From assembly GCA_900312665.1 (NCBI GenBank), contig ONZQ02000006.1, forward strand, positions 1,947,433 to 2,011,432: DNA of 64,000 nt, written 5' to 3'. This DNA comes from Cephalotrichum gorgonifer (lineage: Eukaryota; Ascomycota; Sordariomycetes; Microascales; Microascaceae). Below are positions 9,624 to 19,615 of this stretch, piece after piece. Numbering within the stretch: the first letter of the stretch is position 1; every line of letters starts with the position of its first letter. The notes beneath the pieces were generated by a model that did no database searches, was not told the DNA's origin, and saw nothing but the letters and a program-made list of their open reading frames with translations. Both the position numbers and the translations under genes were made by a program.

Positions 9624-12152
9624 ATGGACAGCGAGAAGAACGATAGGTCTTCGGGCACTTCGTGTCAACAAAAAGACGCACAAGCCCATGTCACCGAATA
9701 TTCCCAAGACCGGGATGGCACAGGCTCTACTCGCAGCCAAGATCGACGGAAACGATCCCGGCGGGTTCACCCGGCTGCTCTACCATGGAAACGTCTCCGG
9801 ACCCTACCTGAGACTAAACCAGAAGCCCCAAGATTACCTGAGCGAGGAGAAGCGGTGGCATGCAGCCTCGAAGCCATAATGGACAAACTCAGGCCCTTTC
9901 CGCTTCCCGGAGTCCAATCACATCAACCTCTTGAGCTTGACAGTCTTGCAGGGTATGGTGTTAACGACACGGACGCTGTCACATTGCGCAAAGCAGAAGC
10001 CAATCGCTTCTTGGCAGTCATACAGGACCCCCAAAAACCCATCACGACCACCATCCACTTGGCTGGCGAAAAATACTTGCAGGCTCCCTGCACCGGCGAG
10101 CCTTGCTACCGATGGCTCTCTTCCATGTCCCAGACCATATCCAGCGCTCTTAGCCTCTGCCTCCTGGACAACGAATGCGTCAACATAGAGTACTGCAGTC
10201 CCATCTCAAGCCGCGAACGACTCCAGAAGTACGTCCAACGCGCTCGCGTGGCTGCACGGGAGGAGGCTATCGGAAACGAAGACGATGCTCGCCGCGAATC
10301 AATATTCGACCTCGTTGACTACATCTCCGCCATCCTGGCCCGCTTGATTAGCCAGACGGCAGATGGAGAGTTCTGGCTCCTGAACACACTCGCTGCTCTG
10401 GTGGCACGCACCGCAAAGATCAAGTTCCTCTTAGTCGACATTGTTGCCAACGCAGTCGTGGCGGCTAACACGGGCCAAGAAGTTCTTGATCGCGGAGCCG
10501 GCAAAGGCCTGTTCGGAGACTTTTCCATGAATGCCGACTTTGATGAAGAGGAGTGTGAAGAAGCCTTGCGCATGATCAACGCGAACCAAAAAGACGGACT
10601 CGCATCCGAAGATGAAGCTTCCGTGGCTTCTTTCTGCGTCAACCAGAACAAATATCGCTCAGGGCTTAACGCCGCGCTGCGGCACGCCCTAGGCTCTCTT
10701 CGGCTCATGAACCTCTCTGGGTTGCCCCCGACGACATATGAGATGTGTTTGCTAGTCTACGAGATTGGCTTCGAGGACTTCAAGACCGTTCTGTTCCAAG
10801 ACAGAGACCTAGAATACTCTGCCTCGTCCGATCGAGACGTGCTAAACACGACTCATTCTGCCCTCATCATTCTCAACCAGATTCTCGCAACGCTTCAGGA
10901 AAGCAAGGGGAGCCGAGTCATTAACGACCTCGACCACACCGTTGTCGAGTGGGCGTATCACGAGCTCGAAGAGCCCGGCATCCGGACAGTAAAACCGTCT
11001 CAGCTCGTCACCCAAGCTATCCCGCTCGATTATATAGCGGATGTTATCACCGTCATGGTACCGCTCGCCTTCACCAGTCCCATGCTACTAGCCGAGTTTA
11101 CAAAGTTTCGCACCATGATGGCCTTGAGTGGAGGTGTCAAAGATGTTGTACGATCGTTTCAGGAAGGCCAGTTTGGAAGCTACTGCAGGCTCTATACGAA
11201 AGAGATTGACCAGGAAGCCCAAGGCCGGGGGATATTACGACTTTCCCAGGCATTCAAGTGTCGCACCTTCTCCCGCTGCAGGCTTGTGGACAAAATGGAG
11301 GATGGCTCTTCAAGCTTTCTTCATGCGGGAGACGAGAATCAAGACGACATGGAACACGAGAGTCTGGAGAAAGAACTGATCAAATGCTCTGCCAAAATGA
11401 ATGGATGGCTTATAGACGAGACCTCAGTAACGGTTGCCTGCCGCCGTTATGTCTCTGGCGTCATACTAATAGCCCTGATCCTTGCTGCGGGCGGGTTAAC
11501 GATTGGCTTCACTGTCGGCGACCGCATCCAAGGTGTCGACCCGTTCAATGTGGCCACTTATACCTGGGTCCTTGCCGCCTTTATCATTCTGATATGCAAG
11601 GCTGTCCTGGTTGAGAACTGGGCCTGGAGCGACTTCCTCCAATTCAAAGTTCGCTGCAAGTCCGTGTCCGAGTTGGCAGCCACCACACAAATGGACGAGC
11701 AAGTTATCATGGCAAAACTGCTCCACGATGACTGTGGCGACGGCATCCTGACCACGAAGGGCCCCTTCAATTCCGTCTTCCGACGGCAGGCAAACTCTGA
11801 GGATGGGTTTTCTATCAACGTCAAAATCAACCCAATAACTCTGATTCTCAGTGGTCTTGCCCCACTCAAGGTTGTGACACCCCGCGGGCACGCAATTGTA
11901 TGTCTGGACCACCGTCGAGGTACCTTCCTAGCATTCGTCCAGCATGAAGGCGCCAAGGACAGAGAGCATCTTGTCTGCGATGACATTGACCGCCACATCA
12001 GGGACTGGAAAGCCTCGAAGCCGCGGAGAGTGTGGCCTGTCGCCAACCAAATCGAGCCCTGCAAGCTTCACTTGACAAAGGCCAGTGATTTCAAATGGAA
12101 GCGTGTTCAAGGCCTGTGCGACCTCAAAGAGGGGGAGGTGGTTTTCGTGTAG
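9624..12152 (+). CDS. uncharacterised 842-residue two-TM membrane protein
   Basis: One uninterrupted frame of 842 codons. The N-terminal 70 residues are polar and basic (DRRKRSRRVHP). A long, mostly helical, moderately acidic region of about 500 residues follows with no motif I recognise. Two hydrophobic segments lie near residues 611-633 (VSGVILIALILAAGGL) and 646-667 (TYTWVLAAFIILICKAVLV), joined by a short loop with the VDPFN motif. About 170 residues follow the membrane pair, including LAPLKVVTPRGHAIVCLD. I know of no function for this type of protein. Intron-free coding over 2.5 kb and steady codon use support a real gene. It lies between two AAA genes, which suggests a membrane partner for one of them; that is inference. 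Confidence 0.85.
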   Translation: MDSEKNDRSSGTSCQQKDAQAHVTEYSQDRDGTGSTRSQDRRKRSRRVHPAALPWKRLRTLPETKPEAPRLPERGEAVACSLEAIMDKLRPFPLPGVQSHQPLELDSLAGYGVNDTDAVTLRKAEANRFLAVIQDPQKPITTTIHLAGEKYLQAPCTGEPCYRWLSSMSQTISSALSLCLLDNECVNIEYCSPISSRERLQKYVQRARVAAREEAIGNEDDARRESIFDLVDYISAILARLISQTADGEFWLLNTLAALVARTAKIKFLLVDIVANAVVAANTGQEVLDRGAGKGLFGDFSMNADFDEEECEEALRMINANQKDGLASEDEASVASFCVNQNKYRSGLNAALRHALGSLRLMNLSGLPPTTYEMCLLVYEIGFEDFKTVLFQDRDLEYSASSDRDVLNTTHSALIILNQILATLQESKGSRVINDLDHTVVEWAYHELEEPGIRTVKPSQLVTQAIPLDYIADVITVMVPLAFTSPMLLAEFTKFRTMMALSGGVKDVVRSFQEGQFGSYCRLYTKEIDQEAQGRGILRLSQAFKCRTFSRCRLVDKMEDGSSSFLHAGDENQDDMEHESLEKELIKCSAKMNGWLIDETSVTVACRRYVSGVILIALILAAGGLTIGFTVGDRIQGVDPFNVATYTWVLAAFIILICKAVLVENWAWSDFLQFKVRCKSVSELAATTQMDEQVIMAKLLHDDCGDGILTTKGPFNSVFRRQANSEDGFSINVKINPITLILSGLAPLKVVTPRGHAIVCLDHRRGTFLAFVQHEGAKDREHLVCDDIDRHIRDWKASKPRRVWPVANQIEPCKLHLTKASDFKWKRVQGLCDLKEGEVVFV

Positions 12153-12851
12153 CGTGTAGCCTTGCCTATTATCTGTTGTGTAATCATGGGGTCAGCAAAA
12201 GCCAGTTAGCTAGCCACACATAGTCCCAAATGTAACTTGTCATATTGTACCACTGCTACTCTTTCTCCATTTTGCTCACATCAGATCCCACTCTAGGCGA
12301 AATTAAGGTGCCAAGTTCTTCCTTGTTCTGATCCCTGTGCTCCCTGCATACACAAGGTCCCATATATTGTGCCGTACCACGTAACTTTGCGTTTGATCAT
12401 GCCATACTAACAGAATATCCTACCCCAAAAGGAAGGCTCTGGCTCCAGGTTGGGCAGCAAGTAATACTGGGATAACCGTACTGTTGCCCAATACTGGGGC
12501 AGTAGGACATCCTTCACCAATACGAGTCTATTTTCGATGTGGTTTCAGCTCTGGTGATCAGCCGCACGAGTGAAACATGCTCCTCCCACCCCCCAATCCT
12601 CCATTGGCTTTCATTATCTTCTTAATGTCACCCCCCTCCACTCCGAACCTCACTCTTCCATGGGTGCCCTGGTTCCCGACCTGTTTGTACAAGAAATGGA
12701 TGAGGGCACTTGGTCTATCTAATATGACAAATATCGCCTGTAAATACACCAAGCGACTCCACTTTGCTTAGGATATTGCTTAGCGAACCTTGCCGATTTT
12801 TTGTCACCCCATCTGACCAAATATTCCTGGCATCAACCCTTCCCATTTGTC
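12153..12851. other. intergenic, promoter of the triple-AAA gene
   Basis: About 700 bp between two same-strand genes. A pyrimidine-rich stretch lies around 12577-12660. The frame of the next gene is open from an ATG at 12801, which may be an alternative start. Nothing else seen. Confidence 0.5.
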
Positions 12852-15800
12852 ATGTCATCGTCAGACTCTATGGACAAAAGTCCTGCAACTCCTCCTCAAC
12901 CCCCCGAGGAACTATCCAACCAGGCTTTTAACGGCCGCGAGGTCTCTCATGAGACCGGTAGTCTGAACCCAGTTGAGATTGATATCCACACGTCGAACCC
13001 TACGACCTCTCACCAGCCGGACAAATGCCAAGACAGCACTGATGAGTCTGGTTTGGATTTTTTCGATAATACGCCCACTTCAGACCAAGCGGAGATCAGC
13101 AATAACCACCATGCGGGCCCTGTGTTGTCCCCTGCCGGGGAATGCTTCGGCGAACCCACATCCAGCGATGTCGCCGATGTCACCGAAGTGAAGCCACATT
13201 TTCCGCCTGGAGATAACAGCAGGGCTAACTTATCCCCTGTTGTTACCCGGCGAGAAATGGACGATGGCTTCGAGGAAGCAGAGAAGAGACTCTCAGTGAC
13301 TAGTGGTTTTGGCCGGCACGAGTCGCCTAGCCTGTCTCCTGTGTCGCCAACTTCAGATAAGCCGCCAAATCCTCGTCCAGAATCTATCCTGGAACAGGAG
13401 CTACTTCTGGCTTCCCCTCCCTCCTCTCCCGCAATTTCGGCTCAGGACTCGATCTCTAGCATCTTCAAAGTGGATCTTTGGAGTACTGCCTCAGAAGACA
13501 AGGTAGGAACTAACAGTGATGATGACAATGAAGAGGAGGAAGCCGAATCTAAAGATAAAGCCGCTAGTGGCGATGAGGGTCTGGAAGAGGATACTAAGGG
13601 TGACGAGGATGGCGATGCGTGGGATGAGCCTGAGGAATCTTCCAGCACTAGCAACGAAAAGGAGGCGGATGATGACGAAAGCATTCATAACCCGTTCGAT
13701 TTTGAGGCCACTCCGAGCAAAGCTAAGCCTAGCGAGGATTATCTCGATTCCTCGTCCGTTTTGCGAGACGTTTCGGCGAACAATCTGTGGGATCGTATGA
13801 AGAAACAGGGGGATAAGAGCGATGTACTGGAACGACTGATGGCCTTGGTGGGTCTGGAAAACGTCAAGATCCAATTCCTCAAGATTAAGATGACAATCGA
13901 CGCGGCCCGGCGGAGGAAAGGGTGGCTGAGACGTCAGGATCTGAACGTGGCCTTCTTGGGTAACCCTGGAACAGGCAAGTGATTCATGATTATTAGCGTC
14001 CCGTCATTTCTAGCCCCTACCTGCCGGCAGGTATCACCATTCAGCCGTATGTTGTATGCTAATTTTATGGTTGCGTCTTTGTGTCGTTTAGGTAAAACGA
14101 CGGTGGCAGAACTTTACAGGGACTTTCTCATCGAGTCGAAAGTATGGCCCGACCCCGACGACCCGTCAACAATAAAGACGTCAGGGTTCTCCTTTCAGTT
14201 CAAGCAGGACGTTGAAAGCTTTTATAGAGAGGCCAAATACTGTTCTGAGGGGGTAAGTTAAGCTCATTTTCCATATTATGTATAGTTATGATCCTTGCTC
14301 TTGTTTGGGTGCCTCTATTTTGATCACAGAACAGCTTAGGGCTCCTTCAACAAGGATTGGGTATCGATACACCGGCTAATAGAATCATCAGATCCTCGTG
14401 TTGGACGACATAGATCGGAGCAACGACAAGGTTCAAGAATCTCTTGCACATCATCTGGGTGGCCTCGATGATAACCTAGTAATAATCGTGACCGGGAGTG
14501 TCACTGGCGTCTCAAAGTTCCTCGGGGTTCGGCTTCACAGCAGATGGGAGTGTTGGCGACGGCTCCACCTCCAGGACTACGATGACGAGCAGCTCCGAGT
14601 GATGCTTCTTCGGCTCATTGACCGTAACGAGCTGCAGGTTGAGGGCGGCCCTGAAAGCCGGTATCCCCTCATGGCTGCTAAGCGTGTCGGCCGAGGTCGA
14701 AACACGGATAGTTTTGGAAACATGCATGAGATAGCGTTGGCCTTTGAGAGGACGCTTGAGCGGCAAGCCTATCGCTTGAAACAGATTCAGCTAAACACAT
14801 CGGGATTGGATGATGTGCCTACTACTGATGATGAGAGCAAGGCAAAATCCGCCCAGAACAACGCCAAGGCGGTCCTTACCATGGAGGACTTCATGGGACC
14901 TGAGCCTGCCGAGCTTTGGGCGGAAAGCGCAGCGTGGAAAGAGCTCGATCGGATGGCCGGGCTCGAGGACGTGAAAAAGGCTGTTAGATCCCTGATTCGG
15001 CGCTCAAAGGTCAACTACCACCGAGAACTGCAGGGAAAGGAGCCATTGCAAACGTCATTAAACCGCATGTTTCTTGGCCCACCTGGAACCGGCAAGACAA
15101 CCGTGGCCAAGATTTACGGGCAGATTTTGGGAGAGTTGGGCCTCATCTCTTCTAAGGAAGTCATTTTTACGATCCCAAGTGACTTCATCGGACCATATAC
15201 CGGCCAGACTGAGGCCAGAACCAGCTCTATCGTTGACTCGGCGGTTGGCAAGGTGTTGATTATCGACGACGCCCACACCTTTTTCACCAGGGACGAGACC
15301 TCTTTTCTCGGTGACGACCTCGACAGCTTCCGCCGGGCGTGTATTGACACGCTGGTGTCTCGAATCCACAACAAGCCGGGCGAGGACCGCAGCGTCATAC
15401 TGGTTGGATACGCGGACAAGATGGAGGAAATGTTCCAGAAGTGCAACCCGGGCCTCAAAAGGCGCTTCCCGCTCGAGGAGGCATTCCGTTTCCACGACTA
15501 CGACGACAGCCAGCTCAACGAGATCCTCCGTATCAAGATGGCTAAAGAAGAAATCACGGCCAGGAAGGAAGCATTGGATGTGGCGGCTGAAGTGCTTCGC
15601 CGAGCAAGGGATCGTCCCAACTTTGGGAATGGCGGCGACGTTGATAACCTCCTGAACCAGGCCAAGGTCCGTTTCCGGGAAAGAAAAGCTGCCGAGAAAG
15701 AAAAAGAGACACCGGTCGAGGGAGATGGACGTCATGGTGATACTGGTGGTGCCACTGGGTGGTCGGTGCATCACGATGATGAGGGAGGTGACCAAGGCTA

Positions 15801-16851
15801 CCTCGAGGAAGAAGATCGAGTTGTAATCGCTCTGGAGCCTCAGGACTTCGACCCAGAGTGGGATCGTGGCACCAAACCAGAGAGTGGTGGAAAGGCATCG
15901 TCGCTCTTCGATGGGCTTCTTGGCTTCGACGATATCAGGAAGCAATTCGAAGGTTATCAACTCATGGCAGCGAACATGCGCCGAAGGGGAAAGGATCCCA
16001 GGGAGAGCATCCCTTTCACATACGTGTTCAAGGGTCCACCTGGAACCGGCAAGACGCACACAGCCAGGATCATGGGCAAAATGTTCTACCGAATGGGCTT
16101 CCTATCCACGGACGACGTGGTCGAGTGTTCGGCCAGCCATATGATTGGCCAGTACACGGGCCAGACGGCCCCCAAGGTTGTTTCCCTCCTGGACAGCGCC
16201 CTGGGCAAGGTTCTTTTCATCGATGAAGCGTACCGTCTAACTTCTCGTCTGGGTGGTCGCGGATACGAGTCGGAGGCGATCGGAGAGCTGGTCGATTGTA
16301 TGACCAAGCCCCGGTACTTGCGCAAGATGATCATCATCCTGGCTGGGTACAACAACGATATGAACCAGTTGTTAAAGTCCAATGCCGGGCTGAGAGGCAG
16401 GTTCCCCACCGAGATCCGCTTCAGACCCATGGACGAAGAGCTCTCTCGGGCACACTTAATGAGCCTTCTATCGAAACAAGACATTAAGATTCACGACGAG
16501 TCGAAGCTCGGCAGCGATGTTCACGAGACGGTCCTGCGATTGTTTTACAAGCTTGGAATGACAGAGGGGTGGTCCAACGGTCGGGACATCCAGTCCTTGG
16601 CCAATACTATTACGGCTGGGGTTTACAAGAGAATGCCGTCGATGTCTGAGGAGTCGGAGGGCAACAGTGGAGGTGAAGCAGTGATTGGGGGTGGGAAGGG
16701 GAAGGAGAAGGAGATGGGTACTAGTACTAATACGGATACATCGAGCTTGGATAGTCTTCATATTTCTACCAGGGAGCTGATCAAGTTCCTGAAGGACTTG
16801 CTTCGCGAACGCATCAAGGCAGGCGGCTCTGGGGACAACTCTGGCGGTTGA
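12852..16851 (+). CDS. triple-AAA protein of the CbxX/CfxQ (SpoVK-like) type
   Basis: Exons 12852-13974, 14092-14252 and 14392-16851 keep phase and give 1247 residues (1264 from 12801). The first 330 residues are polar, with an Asp/Glu-rich tract around 220-290. Three CbxX/CfxQ-type AAA domains follow. Domain 1: NPGTGKTT (about 372), Walker B ILVLDDID. Domain 2: GPPGTGKTT (about 657), VLIIDDAH. Domain 3: GPPGTGKTH (about 976), VLFIDEAY. Domains 2 and 3 also share the IGxYTGQT block. Intron 1 splits the first P-loop and needs a GC donor (AG|GCAAGT); reading through it meets a stop. Only domain 3 has the standard DEA in Walker B. Bacterial CbxX remodels Rubisco; the fungal role is not known. 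The C-terminus is Ser/Gly-rich. Confidence 0.9.
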
Positions 16852-17322
16852 GTTTTTGGTGTAGCTCAGTAGGGTATTAACACGACAAGGATGGTTTCTT
16901 CCACTAGATAGCATCAAGACGAAGTGATACTGGAACCCACTATGAGTGGATTGGTCAACAACATGACAGGGCCGGTATGGTAACTTTCCCCCTCTGTTCT
17001 TCTCGGGTGCTCTCGAACAATAATTGGTCGTCAATTAGTAACCGGCATTGGATACATCCTGCAGATGCATATCTCCGCCGCTAATCCCCTCTTTCGGAAG
17101 CCACACCCACAATCTTACAACCTACTGTGCAGGTCTATCAGGGTTGATTCGTAGGTACAAAGTATATAGTACTGTATCAATTTTGCCGGGCCCGTTAGGT
17201 GACAGCCCTTCTTTTCCATTTCTTCTTCCTTGATACGCTTCACATCGCGAGCGACTGGCCGGAGAGCCCGACATTATTCGCTGTTCCACCTCATTTATTC
17301 TCAGAGCCACTTTTCCACGGCA
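16852..17322. other. intergenic
   Basis: About 470 bp between two plus-strand genes: 3' region of the triple-AAA gene and promoter of the flavin oxidase, with pyrimidine-rich sequence just before the next start. No other feature seen. Confidence 0.5.
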
Positions 17323-19160
17323 ATGTCGCAACCTCAGACTATCATCGTCGTCGGTGGTGTGTGTCAGATCACTCCCTATTGTCTATCGTGTCCTGATTTT
17401 TAACAAGTGAGCTAGCCGGAATCTTCGGGCTCTCGCTGGCTTTAACCTTGCGTGCCAAAGGTATGTAAAAGCGCTGAGGTTGCTATGACCATGGGGCCTG
17501 CTAATACCAAAACCAGGGCATGAAGTCACAGTCTTTGACCAATGTGATTACAGCCAGTCAGGATATGACCCTGATCACGATCTCAATGGCCAAGCAGCAT
17601 CAGTGGACCACAATAAGATTGTTCGTTTCGGGATCTCCGCTTATCATTTGGTGCCATCGACTGATGCATGCTTACAGTTGCGGCCATCATATGGAACTAA
17701 GATTCATTACCAGCGACTGGCGTTGGAGAGCCGCGAAGAGTGGTTGAAAATGAACCAGGATCACGGCAGCGAACTCTTCGTTGACTGCGGCATGCTCCGG
17801 GTTCAGCCATCTGACCACTTGGGGTTGCTGGAGAAGGAAACCCTTGCCAGTATGGAGAGAGACGGGCTTCGACATACCCAGTTCGTAAAGAGCAACACCG
17901 ATGATCGCCAACGAGCTGTCAGCCTTGGCTGGGAGGCCAAATTACTGGATTTTGGAATTCCGAGCGACCCTGGGAAATCATTTGAAGCCGTACTGGACTC
18001 TCTTTCTGGCTTTGTCAAATGCAGCGAAGCCTGCGCCTACCTCCAAGATAAGGCTTCGTCCCAAGGCGTCGTGTTCCGATTCGGGGAAGAAGAGGGACGA
18101 TGCGACTCACTGGTCTTGGACACGGAGTCTGTTAGCGCAGATGAGAAGGCACGCAAAGTCATAGGCATCAAGACAGGAGATGGTGTTGTTCACAAGAGCG
18201 ATACGGTCGTTATTTCTGGTAAGATACACTCCAAAAGGATGGGGCAGGAACTTTGCTAAGTAGATGATTAGCTGGATCCTTCTCGACTCAGATACTACCT
18301 GACTTGTCATACCACCTTGAGTCATCAGCCGGAAGTGTAGCAACATTTAAGATTGAGGAGACTGAAGTTGATCTGTGGAACAAGTATGCCCCAGAGAGAT
18401 TCCCTGTATTGACGTGGAAAAGCGCTCCTCGAAATAAGAGGGGAAAAGACACAGGCAGCGTATATGTGTTTCCCCGGACTGAGCATGGACTCATCAAGAT
18501 TGGTTACAGAGGAATCAAGGTTACTGGCTTCCCGTTGCGAATTGTCTCGGACTTTGGAATATATTTTAACGCAAAATGTCGACAGTTTACGAATTTCGTA
18601 CCGGCGCCAGAGGGAACTCCCTTTACGCAGGACGGCCAGTGGTCAGTTCCACTTCCATCGAGCCAGTCCAGGTCACTCCCGGAGCCGGCTATTGACGCTA
18701 TTCGACAATTTGTGTCCATCTTCCTACCCGAGTTTACGGAGAGGCCTTTCTATTCCACCAAGCTCTGCTGGTATACTGACACCCTAGATAATTCATTTCT
18801 GGTATGCCTCTAACAGTATATACTACCTAGATGGTGAGACCTCAACACTGACTGTATTCCAAGATTGACTTTGCCCCCACTTATGCCAACCGATCGGTGT
18901 TTGTGTGTACAGGCGGGAGCGGGCATGGGGCCAAGTTTCTACCTGTTCTTGGAAAGGTTTGGCCGCCCACGTTCTTTTTTGATTCGCTGGCAGCAACTAA
19001 CTCCGAGGAAATACAGCACGCTGCCGACATCTTCGAAAACGCGACCCAGAGCACGTCGCCCTTGTACCCCCACTGGCGCTGGCGTGATAACAAGGCGAGG
19101 GGAAATGGACTGGAAGAAGGACCTGGAGGGCCAAGGAACTTACAAGGCCGGGGTACATAG
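17323..19160 (+). CDS. FAD-dependent amine oxidase of the DAO family (fructosyl-amine/sarcosine oxidase-like)
   Basis: Exons 17323-17356, 17416-17460, 17517-17620, 17678-18218, 18272-18801, 18864-18956 and 19017-19160 give about 496 residues. The N-terminus has the dinucleotide fold VVGAGIFGLSLAL, whose glycines are joined across intron 1. The NKI...YGTKIHYQRLALE block and the late CTGGSGHGAKFLPVLGKH block, ending in WRWR, are typical of fructosyl amino acid oxidases and related enzymes that oxidise secondary amines with O2 to give H2O2. Intron 3 (17621-17677) is 57 nt with no in-frame stop, so it could be read as coding; removing it restores the conserved block. Intron 6 (GTTTGG donor, CTAAC branch) joins GK to HAAD as in the family. 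The C-terminus shows no clear peroxisomal SKL. Substrate is unknown. Confidence 0.82.
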
Positions 19161-19615
19161 CTTAGAGGGCGGGGTCCAGACAAGTCTGCTCATACGTATG
19201 TCTCCTCGTATGTGTACATCGGCCGCTAATCTGCTCAGTCGCTTATGCGTGGGGTTCGGTTCAAATCATTAGTACCAAGGTAATCCCTGCAAGCTGCGGA
19301 ACGACGCCCCCAAAAGGGCGTTGTAGGGTATATGCATGTCCAAAAGAATTAGCTCTTGGTACCTACCTCTCATGTACCTCTTTAGGCATGACCAGATGCA
19401 AGCAGTCTGACAGGCTCCGTCATTATACCTTGAGTAATTTCTCCATCTAATGCACGGATAACTCCAGCTGGATCGCCGTGATCGGAGGAAATGAATGACT
19501 TACATGTAAATAAGTCGGGAGTGGATTAGATCCCTTATAGAGCCTTCGTGGGCCTGTTTTTGAAAGGCGAGGAGATCTAGGCTGGTTAAGCGACAGCGTC
19601 GCTTAACCATCAACC
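19161..19615. other. intergenic, amidase promoter
   Basis: About 455 bp between the oxidase and the amidase. A short inverted pair, TTAAGCGACAG/CGTCGCTTAA near 19587-19606, lies just upstream of the amidase start. Nothing else seen. Confidence 0.45.

Noticed and set aside
13442..13874. Ser-rich and hydrophobic antisense frames
   Set aside because: Shadows of the Asp/Glu-rich codons in the triple-AAA gene.
15058..16059. 333-codon open frame on the minus strand
   Set aside because: It lies wholly antisense to the triple-AAA gene, whose P-loops are unmistakable, and has no family features.
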